Assembly (NCBI GenBank): GCA_023426505.1
Contig: JAFAAP010000289.1
Coordinates: 1-50,362, forward strand
Direction of reading: 5' to 3'
Origin: Pseudomonadota bacterium
GTDB lineage: Bacteria; Pseudomonadota; Alphaproteobacteria; Rhizobiales; Beijerinckiaceae
DNA length: 50,362 nt
Numbering within the stretch: the stretch's first letter is position 1; every line of letters begins with the position of its first letter. Shown piece after piece: positions 24,960 to 37,332 of this stretch. The notes under the pieces were generated by a model. It was not told where the DNA came from, searched no databases, and worked only from the letters and a program-made list of their open reading frames with translations. Both the position numbers and the translations under genes were made by a program.

Positions 24960-25901
24960 ATGAGCCGCTACGTCCTTCAACGTCTGCTTGGAATGCTGGC
25001 CGTGATGTTCGTGGTCGTCACGATCGTGTTCATCATCGTGCGGATCGCCCCGGGCGACCCGGCCGCCGTGATGCTCGGCCCTGATGCCACGCCGCAAGAC
25101 GTTGCCGCCCTGCGCACACGGCTCGGTCTCGACCAGCCGCTGATCGTCCAATACGCCATCTTCTTCGGGCAGTTGCTCCGAGGCGATCTCGGTGAATCCA
25201 TCTTCCTCAACCGGCCCGTTCTGTCGGCCCTGGCCGATCGGGCGGAACCGACGTTCTTCCTTACGCTCTTCTCCATTCTCATCGCCAGCGCGATCGCCAT
25301 TCCGGTCGGCATCCTGTCGGCCTATCGGCGCGGCTCCCTGTTCGACCAGATCTCCACGACGCTCGCGATGCTGGCCGCTTCGGTTCCGAGCTTCTGGCTC
25401 GGCCTGCTCCTGATCCAGCTCTTCGCGGTGCGCCTCGGCATCTTCCCCGTGTCCGGCTATGGCGGGCCCGGCGCCGGTCTCGGCACGAGACTGATGCATC
25501 TCGTGCTGCCCGCCCTGTCGCTCGGCGTCGTCTCCTCCGCGCTGATCCTGCGCTTCACCCGCGCCAGCATGCTCGACGTCCTGAACGACGATTACGTGCG
25601 CACGGCGCGCTCAAAAGGCATGGGAGAAATGCGGGTGGTGATGAAGCATGCATTCAAGAACGCGCTGATACCGGTCCTGACGGTGATCGGCCTGACGGCC
25701 GCGCTCCTCATCTCCGGCGCGGTGGTCACCGAGACCGTCTTCGGCCTTCCCGGCGTCGGAAGCCTCGTGGTCTCGGCAGTGCTGCGGCGCGACTATCCGG
25801 TGATCCAGGGAGCGCTCCTCATCGTGGCGGCGCTCTACGTTCTCATCAACTTCCTGATCGACATGCTCTACCTTCTGGTCGATCCGCGGGTGCGCTACTG
25901 A
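24960..25901 (+). CDS. DppB-type ABC permease, left operon
   Basis: Inner-membrane permease of 313 residues beginning MSRYVLQRLLGM. It has the DppB large periplasmic loop (RIAPGDPAAVMLGPDATP to GDLGESIFLNRPV), the ATPase-contact loop TARSKGMGEMRVVMKHAFKNAL and the C-terminal VDPRVRY. It should pair with the DppC-type permease whose ATG shares one base with its stop codon. Confidence 0.95.
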   Translation: MSRYVLQRLLGMLAVMFVVVTIVFIIVRIAPGDPAAVMLGPDATPQDVAALRTRLGLDQPLIVQYAIFFGQLLRGDLGESIFLNRPVLSALADRAEPTFFLTLFSILIASAIAIPVGILSAYRRGSLFDQISTTLAMLAASVPSFWLGLLLIQLFAVRLGIFPVSGYGGPGAGLGTRLMHLVLPALSLGVVSSALILRFTRASMLDVLNDDYVRTARSKGMGEMRVVMKHAFKNALIPVLTVIGLTAALLISGAVVTETVFGLPGVGSLVVSAVLRRDYPVIQGALLIVAALYVLINFLIDMLYLLVDPRVRY

Positions 25902-26764
25902 TGGCCGCCGTCAGCTCACCCGCCATCGTCGAGGCGAGCTTCGTCTCGCGCCTCGTGACCCGCAAGACCGTGATGATCGGCCTTCTGATCCTGCTGGTCA
26001 TTGCCGTCCTTGCGATCCTTGCGCCCTGGATCGCGCCCTATTCGCCGAGCCGTCTCTCGGTCGTGAATCGGCTCAAGCCGCCGAGCGGCACGTACTGGTT
26101 CGGCACGGACGAATTCGGCCGCGACGTGTTCAGCCGTACGATCTATGCGGGACGTCTGTCGCTGCTGGTGGGAGCATCCGTCGTCGCTTTCGCGGCGGTG
26201 TTCGGCGTCACGCTCGGACTCGTGGCTGGTTTCTTCCGCCGCCTCGACACCCCGATCGCGCGGATCATCGATGCCATGATGGCCTTTCCGGACATCCTTC
26301 TGGCGATCGCGCTGGTAGCCGCCCTCGGCCCATCACTAGTCACCGTCATCGTCGCGCTGGGCATCGTGTACACGCCGCGCCTCGCACGCATCGTGCGCGC
26401 CTCTACGCTGGTGATCCGCGAGCTCCCCTATGTGGAGGCCGCTCGTGCGCTCGGCGTGCCGACATGGCGGATCATGTCGCGCCACGTGCTTCGCAATCTT
26501 GTGTCGCCGATCCTGGTCCAGGGCACCTTCATTTTCGCCTATGCCATGCTCGCGGAAGCCGGCTTGTCGTTTCTCGGGCTCGGCGTCAGCCCCGAGATCC
26601 CGACCTGGGGCACCATGATCGCGGCCGGACGGCAATACATCGGACAGGCCGACTGGATGACTTGGTTCCCGGGCGTGGCGATCATCCTGTCCGTTCTTTC
26701 CCTTCAAATGGTCGGCGACGGCTTCCGGGACCTTCTCGATCCGCGCCTCAGAAAGGATCTCTGA
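25901..26764 (+). CDS. DppC-type ABC permease, left operon
   Basis: Inner-membrane permease of 287 residues. It has the DppC hallmark YWFGTDEFGRDVFSRTIYAGR after the first span, the EAA-type loop EAARALGVPTWRIMSRHVLRN and the closing GDGFRDLLDPRLRKDL. TGATG coupling joins it to the DppB-type gene. The amidohydrolase gene begins five bases after its stop. Confidence 0.95.
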   Translation: MAAVSSPAIVEASFVSRLVTRKTVMIGLLILLVIAVLAILAPWIAPYSPSRLSVVNRLKPPSGTYWFGTDEFGRDVFSRTIYAGRLSLLVGASVVAFAAVFGVTLGLVAGFFRRLDTPIARIIDAMMAFPDILLAIALVAALGPSLVTVIVALGIVYTPRLARIVRASTLVIRELPYVEAARALGVPTWRIMSRHVLRNLVSPILVQGTFIFAYAMLAEAGLSFLGLGVSPEIPTWGTMIAAGRQYIGQADWMTWFPGVAIILSVLSLQMVGDGFRDLLDPRLRKDL

Positions 26765-26768
26765 TCTC

Positions 26769-27988
26769 ATGATGTCCCCGACACAAGCAGGCCCCCTGCT
26801 GATCTCCGGCGTGAAGCCCGTCGGTTTCGGCAAAGGAGTTTCCCAGGAGGCGACGGATGTCCTGATTGGTGCCGACGGCGCCATCGCTACCATCGGCAGC
26901 GCGCTTCAAGGGCCGGAGGGCACCCGGCGGATCGACGCGAGCGGGGCCTACATCTCGCCCGGCTGGGTAGACCTCCATGCCCATGTCTGGCACGGCGGCA
27001 CGGATATTTCGATCAAGCCACATCTCTGCGGCATCGAGCGCGGCGTCACCACGATCGTTGATGCTGGATCGGCAGGCGAAGCCAACTTCCACGGCTTTCG
27101 CGAATACATCATCGAGCCCGCCCGCGAGCGCATCAAGGCCTTCCTCAATATCGGGTCGATCGGCCTCGTCGCCTGCAACCGCGTGAGCGAGCTGATCGAC
27201 ATGCGGTCCATCGACATCGACCGAACCATCGCTTGCGTCGAGGCCAACCGCGACATCATCATCGGGATCAAGGTCCGGGCGAGCGGCGTGATCGTCGGCG
27301 CCTGGGGCATAACGCCGGTCAAGATCGCCAAGAAGGTCGCCAAGGTCCTGAAGCTCCCGCTCATGGTGCATGTCGGCGAGCCGCCGCCGGTCTTCGACGA
27401 GGTTCTCGAGGTGCTGGGTCCCGGCGACGTTGTCACCCATTGCTTCAACGGCAAGGCCGCGGCGAACATCATGGAGGACGAGGATCTCTTCCTCCTGGCT
27501 GAGCGATGCGCCAGGGACGGCATCCGCCTCGACGTCGGGCACGGCGGCGCATCGTTCTCATTCAAGGTTGCCGAACTCGCCGTCCAGCGCGGCCTTCTGC
27601 CGTTCTCGATCTCGACCGACCTTCATGCCCGCTCCCTCGACAACCCGGTGTGGGACATGGGCACCACCATGTCGAAACTGCTGTCGGTCGGCATGCCGTT
27701 CGAGGCCGTGATCGACGCCTCGACCCGTGCGCCGATGGAGGTCGTGGGCCTGCCGACGGAGAACCTTCTCTCGCCCGGCACGCGGGCCGAGTTCACGGTG
27801 TTCGACGTCAAGGACAGCGACATCAGGATCGTTGACTCCATGGGCGACAGCGCCCATCTGTCCCGCCTGATCGAGCCGCGCTGGACCATCCTCGGCCAGG
27901 AGGCCGTGAAGGCGAGCCGCTACGAGCCGCACCGGACGTCGGCGCTCGAGAGTTCCGCCTGTCCTCACTGCGGGTGGATCAGCGCCCG

Positions 27989-27992
<4 letters not shown>
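26769..27992 (+). CDS. Metal-dependent amidohydrolase/deacetylase (EF_0837-like)
   Basis: Cytoplasmic hydrolase of 407 residues in the dihydroorotase-like part of the amidohydrolase superfamily. Metal ligands are visible: His70 and His72 in DLHAHVWH, Lys168 in GIKVRAS (the carbamylated lysine position), His201 in LMVHVGEPP, His224 in VTHCFNGK and Asp284 in STDLHARS. It matches the family I recall as TIGR03583 (EF_0837/AHA_3915), whose members often neighbour a SelA-like PLP enzyme; here such an enzyme is at 31423. The tail ends with an unusual CPHC motif, SSACPHCGWISAR. Two ATGs start the frame (26769 and 26772). The real substrate is unknown. Confidence 0.9.
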
Positions 27993-28998
<1,006 letters not shown>

Positions 28999-29002
<4 letters not shown>

Positions 29003-29982
29003 GCACGGACGTCCTTCTGAGCGTTCAGGGATTGACCAAGCAGTTCCCGACCCGCAATGGCGTCGTCCGGGCCGTCGACGGCGTGAGCTTCGACGTGAAG
29101 CGCGGGACCATCGTGGGCCTCGTGGGCGAGTCCGGTTCGGGCAAGACCACCGCCGGCCGCTGTACGCTTCGGCTCATCGAGCCGAACGAAGGCCGCATCG
29201 TCTTCGACGGCGTCGACCTGCGGGAGCTATCGGAGCGGGAGATGCGGGCCTACCGCAGCCGCCTCCAGATCATCTTCCAGGATCCCTATTCCAGCCTCAA
29301 CCCGCGCCTGCGAGTCGATCAGATCATCGGCGAGGCTCTGGAGATCCACCGGCCTGTCCGCGGCGCTGCGAAGCGCGACCGGATCGCGGAACTGCTTCAG
29401 CGCGTCGGCCTCAACCCCGATGCCGCGCGCCGTTATCCGCACGAGTTCTCGGGCGGCCAGCGGCAGCGCATCGGCATCGCCCGGGCGCTCGCCGTCGAGC
29501 CTGATTTCATCGTGGCGGACGAGCCGGTTTCCGCATTGGACGTGTCGGTTCAGGCTCAGGTCCTCAACCTGATCCAGGACCTGCAGGAGAGCTTCGGCCT
29601 GACGATGCTGTTCATCGCCCACGATCTGTCGGTCGTGGAGTATCTCTGCGATGAGGTCGTCGTCATGTATCTCGGCCGGGTGATGGAGCGCGGGCCCAGC
29701 CGCGAGGTCTACGCCATGCCGCGCCATCCCTACACGCAGGCGCTCCTCTCCGCCGCTCCGCTGCCGGACCCGAAGGCGAGCCGGCAGCGCGTCGTCCTCA
29801 AGGGTGACATCCCGAGCCCGATGAATCCGCCCTCCGGCTGCGTGTTCCGGACCCGCTGCCGCTACGCCGTCGCAGCCTGCACCGAAGTCGTTCCACCCCT
29901 GGAGCATATTGGATCCGACCAGCACGTCGCCTGCATCCGGCAGAGCGACCCCGAAGTGATTTCCCAAGGACTGACATTGTGA
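28999..29982 (+). CDS. DppF-type ABC ATPase, left operon
   Basis: ATPase of 327 residues, partner of the DppD-type subunit. It has Walker A GESGSGKTT, Q-loop IIFQDPYSSLNPRL, signature FSGGQRQR and Walker B DEPVSALD. The C-terminal extension has the cysteine motif GCVFRTRCRYAVAACTE. Its ATG overlaps the DppD stop as ATGA. Its own stop overlaps the RidA-like start as GTGA, continuing the chain of coupled genes. Confidence 0.95.
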
Positions 29983-30467
29983 CTGATGTGAAATTTAAGA
30001 CGGGCGCCGGCCCTTACGACCGATTGAAGGAACTGGGGATCGCCCTGCCCCCGCCGCCAAGCCCGATTGCGAACTTCGTAACTTATGTTCAGGAGGGCAA
30101 CCTCCTGTTCCTGTCCGGGCAGGGCCCGATGGAGGCGGATGGACATCTGCACACCGGGAAGGTCGGCCTGGATGTGGATTGCCAGCAGGCCTACGAGCAC
30201 GCGAAGCTGACCGGCGTCAATCTCCTGGCGGTCATGCAGGAGGCCCTCGGCAATCTCGGGCGTGTGAAGCGTGTCGTGAAGCTGCTCGGCATGGTCAATG
30301 CGACGCCGGATTTCGCCGAGCATCCCAAGGTGATCAACGGCTGCTCGGACCTGATGATGACCGTCTTCGGCGAAGCGGGCCGCCATGCCCGCTCCGCGGT
30401 CGGCTTCGGATCATTGCCTAACAACATCACGGTCGAGATCGAGGCCATCGTGGCGATCGATGGCTGA
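29979..30467 (+). CDS. RidA/YjgF-family protein
   Basis: Protein of 162 residues in the RidA (YjgF/YER057c) family, which in its best-known members hydrolyses reactive enamines or imines released by PLP enzymes. The catalytic arginine region is intact as ARSAVGFGSLPNNITVEIEAI, with the Arg and the following Glu in place. The GTG start overlaps the DppF stop as GTGA. A PLP enzyme (SelA-like) is encoded nearby at 31423, so a role in clearing its intermediates is sensible. It is longer than the 128-residue RidA core and closer to the atypical subgroups. Confidence 0.9.
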   Translation: MTDVKFKTGAGPYDRLKELGIALPPPPSPIANFVTYVQEGNLLFLSGQGPMEADGHLHTGKVGLDVDCQQAYEHAKLTGVNLLAVMQEALGNLGRVKRVVKLLGMVNATPDFAEHPKVINGCSDLMMTVFGEAGRHARSAVGFGSLPNNITVEIEAIVAIDG

Positions 30468-30486
30468 CGTCCCGACCATGCACGCG

Positions 30487-31293
30487 TCAGCGCCAGCCGA
30501 GGGTCGTCTCGATCCGCTCGGCGGCCTTGCGGACCGCATTGGTGTAGCGATCGCGATCCTGCACGACCCGATGCTCCGGCAGCACGATCGAGATCGTCGC
30601 GATGCACTCGCCCGACGGCTGGCAGATGGGCGACGCGATGCAGGCGACGGAGAAGTCCGATTCATTGATCTGGATCGACAGGCGCTCCCGCAGGGCCGAT
30701 GCCGAGGCTTCGGACAGCGCCTCCGGGTCCGTGTTGGCGCGGCCCGTGGGCGAGACTCTCGACGCATGCCGGAACACTTCGAGCCGCTCGTCATCGGGGA
30801 GATGACCGAGAAGCAGGCGCCCCGACGCCGTCCAGTTCAACGGCACGCGGGAACCAACCTTGGACGTCACGCGGAAATGGCCCGGGCCGTCCGCCATGGC
30901 CATCACGACCATGTGGTCGCCGTCGCGACCGCAGATCTGGATCGTCTCCTCCACCTCCCGGCAGAGGTCCTGCATCTCGTGCGTCGCGACGTCGAGAAAG
31001 TCGAGCGACTGTGCATAGGCCAGGCCGTAATGATACAGGCGCGGGCCAAGCCAGACCGTTCCGTCGTTGCGCCGCTGCAGCAGCCTCTTCTCCACGAGGT
31101 CATCGATGATCACGTAGACCGTGGACAGGGGAGCGCCGACCGCCTTCGCGACCGCATAGGCGCCGGCCGGCTTCATCTCGGCCTGCAGGAAATCCAGGAT
31201 CTGGAGCGCCCGGTCGATACCGCTGACGCGCACGCCCCGGCTTCGCTTTTCGGGCGCAGGGGCGCCCGCAGCGCCGGAAAATTTGGTGTCCAT
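30487..31293 (-). CDS. IclR-family transcriptional regulator
   Basis: Regulator of 268 residues. The winged helix-turn-helix spans about 25-88 (SGIDRALQILDFLQAE and PLSTVYVIIDDLVEKRLLQ). The IclR effector domain follows to about 262, with the usual ASGRLLLGHLPDDE and the late CIASPICQPSGECIATISIVLP. GGGAG is eight bases before the ATG. It stands between two mirror-image peptide transporter operons and next to the divergent SelA-like gene. It most likely senses a metabolite of this pathway and controls one or more of these transcripts. Confidence 0.93.
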   Translation of the reverse strand: MDTKFSGAAGAPAPEKRSRGVRVSGIDRALQILDFLQAEMKPAGAYAVAKAVGAPLSTVYVIIDDLVEKRLLQRRNDGTVWLGPRLYHYGLAYAQSLDFLDVATHEMQDLCREVEETIQICGRDGDHMVVMAMADGPGHFRVTSKVGSRVPLNWTASGRLLLGHLPDDERLEVFRHASRVSPTGRANTDPEALSEASASALRERLSIQINESDFSVACIASPICQPSGECIATISIVLPEHRVVQDRDRYTNAVRKAAERIETTLGWR

Positions 31294-31361
31294 GCGATCT
31301 TCTCCCGGATCTCTTCAACGAGCGTGGTCCACCGCTGCGCGTGGCGCCATCCATCGGCAGA

Positions 31362-31379
31362 ATTCCTCAATAATGGAAT
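31362..31379. promoter_or_regulatory. Palindrome in IclR/SelA-like divergent promoter
   Basis: ATTCC (31362-31366) and GGAAT (31375-31379) form an inverted repeat with an 8-base AT-rich spacer. IclR-family sites are often palindromes with TTCC/GGAA arms, so this is a reasonable operator candidate for the regulator encoded 70 bases away. Confidence 0.35.
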
Positions 31380-31422
31380 AACAGCCATTACGGCAACATA
31401 AAACGGAAAGACTCAACCCGTC

Positions 31423-32622
31423 ATGACCCAGAAAGACATCCGCCAAGAGCTTGGCCTTCGTCCCATCATCAACGTGTCCGGGACCATGACGTCGCTCGGC
31501 GCGTCGATCGTCGTCCCGGAGGCGGTCGCGGCCGTGTCCGCCCTCCTCCCTCAATTCGTGGAGATCGGCGACCTCCAGAGGAAGGCGAGCGGCGTCATCG
31601 CGCGCCTGTGCGGCACGGAGGCCGGCTTCGTCACCGCGTCCTGCTCGGCGGGAATCACGCTTGCCGTCGCCGGGGCAATGACCGGCTGCGATCTCGCCGC
31701 GATCGAGCGGCTGCCGGACGCGACCGGCCTGAAGAACGAGGTCCTGCTCATGACCGGCCACATGGTCAGCTATGGCGCGCCTGTCGAGCAGGGCATCCGG
31801 CTCTCCGGTGCCAAGGTGGTCCCGGTCGGGCAGGCCACCTCGGCCCATCGATACCAGCTCGACGGCGCGATCAACGAGCGCACGGCGGCGGCGGTGTTCG
31901 TGGTGTCGCACCACACCGTGCAGTACGGTCTCATCCCCCTCAAGGAATTCGTCGAGGTCTGCCACGCCCGCGGTGTGCCCGTGATCGTCGATGCCGCGTC
32001 GGAATACGACCTGAAGGGGTTTCTCGAGACCGGCGCCGACATCGCGCTCTATTCCTCCCATAAGTTCCTGGGAGGGCCGACCGGCGGCATCGTGGCCGGA
32101 CGGAAGGAGCTGGTCCGCGCCGCCTTCATGCAGAATTCGGGCATTGGGCGCGGCATGAAGGTCGGCAAGGAGGGCATGGTCGGCACGATCGCGGCCCTCG
32201 AAGCCTGGGAGACCCGAGACCATGCCGGCATCCGCGAGCGCGAGACCCGGAGTCTGGAGCTTTGGGAGCAGACCCTGTCGGGACGTCCGGGCGTGACCCC
32301 GATCCGCGAGCCGGACCCGACCAACAACCCTCTCGACCGCCTGAAGATCGCCGTCGAACCCAAGGAGGCCCACATCACCGCGTGGGATCTGGCCGACGCC
32401 CTCGCGTCCGGGCGCACGCCGATCATCGTGCGGGACCACGAGGTGGAGCACGGCTACTTCTATCTCGATCCGTGCAATCTCCACCCTGGTCAGGAGAAGA
32501 TTGTCGCAGAGAGACTGGTCGAAGAACTCGAGAAGGCGCGGCAATCGAACGAGATCATTGCGACGCCGCTGGAGCGGCGTCGGAACCGGTCTTCCGAAGC
32601 GCTGATGCGCTGGCCCGACTGA
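31423..32622 (+). CDS. SelA-like PLP-dependent enzyme (DgaE/EF_0838-type)
   Basis: PLP enzyme of 399 residues in the fold-type I SelA/aspartate aminotransferase superfamily. Asp190 in VIVDAASEYD and the PLP lysine Lys214 in YSSHKFLGGPTGG are in place. It fits the selA-related set (TIGR01437) that includes D-glucosaminate-6-phosphate ammonia-lyases and is not a selenocysteine synthase. Members often accompany an EF_0837-type hydrolase, as at 26769. A beta-elimination or ammonia-lyase reaction on an amino sugar acid or D-amino acid is likely, and the RidA-like protein could hydrate or hydrolyse its enamine product. It is divergent from the IclR gene. Confidence 0.88.
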   Translation: MTQKDIRQELGLRPIINVSGTMTSLGASIVVPEAVAAVSALLPQFVEIGDLQRKASGVIARLCGTEAGFVTASCSAGITLAVAGAMTGCDLAAIERLPDATGLKNEVLLMTGHMVSYGAPVEQGIRLSGAKVVPVGQATSAHRYQLDGAINERTAAAVFVVSHHTVQYGLIPLKEFVEVCHARGVPVIVDAASEYDLKGFLETGADIALYSSHKFLGGPTGGIVAGRKELVRAAFMQNSGIGRGMKVGKEGMVGTIAALEAWETRDHAGIRERETRSLELWEQTLSGRPGVTPIREPDPTNNPLDRLKIAVEPKEAHITAWDLADALASGRTPIIVRDHEVEHGYFYLDPCNLHPGQEKIVAERLVEELEKARQSNEIIATPLERRRNRSSEALMRWPD

Positions 32623-32629
32623 AAACGAA

Positions 32630-32653
32630 TGAGGGAGCCATACGGCTCCCTCA
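32630..32653 (+). terminator. Perfect 10-bp stem-loop after SelA-like gene
   Basis: TGAGGGAGCC (32630-32639) pairs perfectly with GGCTCCCTCA (32644-32653) around ATAC. It starts eight bases after the stop codon. No T-run follows, so its efficiency as an intrinsic terminator is uncertain. Confidence 0.7.
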
Positions 32654-32696
32654 CAGCTTGGCCAATTGAATTGTTGCGGCCTGTCACCGTCAAAGA

Positions 32697-32726
32697 GAAG
32701 CGCCCCGCTTGCGGCAGAGGCGCTTC
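32697..32726 (-). terminator. Stem-loop beyond the right operon
   Basis: GAAGCGCC (32697-32704) and GGCGCTTC (32719-32726) pair with a 14-base loop. On the minus strand the stem is followed by TCTTTG. It lies 130 bases past the M55 peptidase stop, the end of the long minus-strand operon, and may terminate it. The rest of 32654-32857 shows nothing else. Confidence 0.4.
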
Positions 32727-32857
32727 AGTTCCAAGGGAGGACCTGCTGCCCCCAGCCGCTCCATCCTGGACATGATCAGACTGCCTGATTTGCAGGACTC
32801 TGGCTGTATCCGGAATGACACACTGACCGCGTTCTCGCGCGGGACAAGAATCCTGGA

Positions 32858-33658
32858 TCAGAGGGTGATGAAGCGGATCGCCCGCAACACCTCGAAATAG
32901 TCGTTCGAGACGAAACGCAGGGTGCAGGCTTTCGAATGCTCGACGCCGGGATAGAAGCTTGACCGGTAGGCGTCGCTCGCGTTGTTGAACTCGAGCGCCA
33001 CGTCGAAACGGTCAGGCAACGGCAGAGCGCATCGCGAGAGGTCGCCCGTCAGGGCTTTCTCCACGCCGTCGCGGATCATCTGCACGGCCTTCGCCGGAGA
33101 CACGGAAGTCGTTGCTCGGCCGAAACCCTCGCTGACCGCCACGGTCGTCATGGCCGGCACGAGACGCCGGGCCGATGTGCAGATTCCAAGGTCGCCGGAG
33201 AGGAAGACCGGCGGAACTCCGTTCATCGCGGCCGTGTAGGCGTTGACGGTGAATTCGGATGCGAGCTCGCCATTGATCGAGAGCTTCGCGATCCTGTCGT
33301 TCATCGTGTGCGCGAGCGGATTGCCGTCAGTACCCGCGGCGTCGTGGTAACCGATGAAGAGCGCCGCATCGAAGCTGCGATCAATCCCGAACATCATCAC
33401 ATGGGGATGCCCGCTCCAGCCGCGGACGATCCGCACATATTCGGGAAGGCGCGAGACGATTAGGTTGCAGGCGCTCTCGTGGGCATCCTTGATGAGAATG
33501 TCCGTCGCGCCGGCGGCTCGCGCTCCCTCGCAGGCCGCAACCACCTCGGCCGTCATCTGCTCGCTGAACTCCGCATAACCCGAGCGCCCCTTGTGGACCT
33601 CGTCCCAGCTCGTGATCGCCGCGCAGCCTTCGATGTCCGCGCTGATGAAGACCTTCAT
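32858..33658 (-). CDS. M55-family D-aminopeptidase (DppA-like)
   Basis: Zinc aminopeptidase of 266 residues that in Bacillus subtilis DppA releases D-amino acids from D-amino-acid peptides. Metal and catalytic residues line up: Asp8 and Glu10 in ISADIEG, His60 in KDAHES, His105 in GYHDAAGT and His117 in LAHTMN. Length matches the family. It is the last gene of the right operon, 19 bases after the thiamine-diphosphate enzyme gene. Its presence in a peptide-uptake operon, as in B. subtilis, indicates that imported ligands contain D-residues or related amides. Confidence 0.93.
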   Translation of the reverse strand: MKVFISADIEGCAAITSWDEVHKGRSGYAEFSEQMTAEVVAACEGARAAGATDILIKDAHESACNLIVSRLPEYVRIVRGWSGHPHVMMFGIDRSFDAALFIGYHDAAGTDGNPLAHTMNDRIAKLSINGELASEFTVNAYTAAMNGVPPVFLSGDLGICTSARRLVPAMTTVAVSEGFGRATTSVSPAKAVQMIRDGVEKALTGDLSRCALPLPDRFDVALEFNNASDAYRSSFYPGVEHSKACTLRFVSNDYFEVLRAIRFITL

Positions 33659-33677
33659 GGCTGCGCCATCCCGCCTG

Positions 33678-35231
33678 TCAGATCACCGCCTCGATCAGGA
33701 ACGGCCCGCGTCGTGCCAAGGCACTCTTGAGCAGGTCGACGAATTCCCTGACTGTCGTGGCCCGCGCAGCCTCGACGCCCATGCCTTTCGCCATGCTGAC
33801 CCAGTTCAGGGCGGGCTCGTCGATGTTGAGCATCCGCTGGGCATTGCGCCCGAACTCTGTCGCTCCGACCGCCCGCATCTCACCTTGGAGAATGGCGTAT
33901 TTGCGGTTGGCGAAGACGATGGTGACCACGTCGAGGTTCTCGCGCGCCTGCGTCCACAGCGCCTGAACGGTATACATTCCGCTGCCGTCCGCCTGCAGGC
34001 CGATGACCTTGCGGTCAGGGCAGGCGACCGCGGCCCCTACCGCGAGAGGAATGCCGATGCCGATGGCACCTCCGGTGAGCGACAGGAAATCGTGCGGCGC
34101 GGAGCGATGGGAGAGCCCGAAGAACCTCCGGGCCGAGGTCAGCGACTCGTTGCAGATGATGGCGCCTTCCGGCATGAACTGCGCGACCGCGACCGAGATC
34201 GCATCCTCGGTGAGATCCCCGTCCGGCAGGGTCTCCCAGTCGGTGCAGTGCTGCGCGACCGTGACGGGCGCATCCCTTTTCACGCCGAGCTCGAAGGCCA
34301 GCCGGGACAGCACTTCCTTCAGATCGCTCGCCCTGGTCGCCAGCTGGATCACCTCGCATTGGTCGGAAACGAGGCGGCCGGGCTTGCCAGGATAGGCGAA
34401 GAACGCGACCGGAAGCTGTGCGCCGATCATGATGAGGCAGTCGACATCCTTGAGCGCCTCCAGCGCCATGTCGACCGGATAGGGCACCGTGCCGACCGGC
34501 ACGCGTCCTGCCCCGCGCTCGATGCGGCCGTTCGACATCTGCGCGATGAGGCGAACGCCCGTCGCGTCCGCGATGCGGGCAGCCGTCTCCAGGGCATCGG
34601 CCCGCAGGGCCTTCCCGGTCAGGAGCAGCGCCGCACGACGGCCTGATCGGATCGCCTCCACGCTCTGGCGCATGGCGTCCTCGTCGACCGGAGCCCGGGG
34701 AGGCAGCGTCGTCCGCGTCACAGGGGTCTCGGGGATTTCGCCCCAGGCTGCGTCGGCGGGAAGAATGAGGGTCGCGACGCCAGGCAGCGACATGGCCGCC
34801 TGATAGGCGGCCGCGGTATCGCGCCCTACCTCCTCCGCCCTCTCGATCCGATGCACCCATTGCGACATCGGGCGCGCCAAGCTCTCGATGTCGCTCGTCA
34901 GCGGCGCATCGTGCCGCAGGTGGTACGTCGCGTGATCACCGACCACGTTGATCATCGGCGTCGAGGCGCGTCTGGCATTGTGGAGATTGGCGAGCCCGTT
35001 GGCGAGGCCGGGCCCGAGATGCAGAAGGGTGGCGGCCGGCTTGTCGGCCATGCGCGCATAGCCGTCCGCAGCCGCCGTCACGACTCCCTCGAAAAGGCCG
35101 AGCACGCAGCGCATGCGCGGCTTACGGTCGAGGGCGGCGACGAAGTGCATCTCGGACGTGCCGGGATTGGCGAAGCACACATCGATATCGTTTGCGAGCA
35201 GTTCCTCGCAAAGGCGGTCGGCACCGTTCAT
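33678..35231 (-). CDS. Thiamine-diphosphate enzyme, acetolactate synthase-like
   Basis: ThDP-dependent enzyme of 517 residues in the acetolactate synthase/benzoylformate decarboxylase group. The cofactor-activating Glu48 is in LGLFEGVVTAAADGYARM. The metal-ThDP motif appears as LQADGSGMYTVQALW followed by VTIVFANRKYAIL; the usual GDG is QADG here, as in some decarboxylases. No small regulatory subunit is nearby, and the housekeeping role in branched-chain synthesis is unlikely in this context. It probably decarboxylates or ligates a 2-keto acid arising from the imported compound. The ribosome-binding site is weak (AGGGAA 11 bases upstream). Confidence 0.88.
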   Translation of the reverse strand: MNGADRLCEELLANDIDVCFANPGTSEMHFVAALDRKPRMRCVLGLFEGVVTAAADGYARMADKPAATLLHLGPGLANGLANLHNARRASTPMINVVGDHATYHLRHDAPLTSDIESLARPMSQWVHRIERAEEVGRDTAAAYQAAMSLPGVATLILPADAAWGEIPETPVTRTTLPPRAPVDEDAMRQSVEAIRSGRRAALLLTGKALRADALETAARIADATGVRLIAQMSNGRIERGAGRVPVGTVPYPVDMALEALKDVDCLIMIGAQLPVAFFAYPGKPGRLVSDQCEVIQLATRASDLKEVLSRLAFELGVKRDAPVTVAQHCTDWETLPDGDLTEDAISVAVAQFMPEGAIICNESLTSARRFFGLSHRSAPHDFLSLTGGAIGIGIPLAVGAAVACPDRKVIGLQADGSGMYTVQALWTQARENLDVVTIVFANRKYAILQGEMRAVGATEFGRNAQRMLNIDEPALNWVSMAKGMGVEAARATTVREFVDLLKSALARRGPFLIEAVI

Positions 35232-35262
35232 GATTTGCGGCGTTCCCTAAAAAATCTGTCTG

Positions 35263-37322
<2,060 letters not shown>

Positions 37323-37332
37323 GCCGTCTCCG

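Noticed and set aside
23760..25499. A 579-codon minus-strand open frame across the left binding protein and DppB-type permease.
   Set aside because: It spans two clear plus-strand genes and their hairpin. The translation is a charged His/Arg/Asp-rich shadow typical of GC-rich antisense frames.
31423..32622. Selenocysteine synthase SelA.
   Set aside because: The protein is about 60 residues shorter than SelA, has no selB or selC gene nearby, and fits the SelA-related ammonia-lyase group better.
33678..35231. Acetolactate synthase of branched-chain amino acid synthesis (ilvB).
   Set aside because: There is no ilvH-type small subunit or ilvC neighbour, and the gene lies within a peptide-catabolic operon, so a housekeeping IlvB call is not supported.
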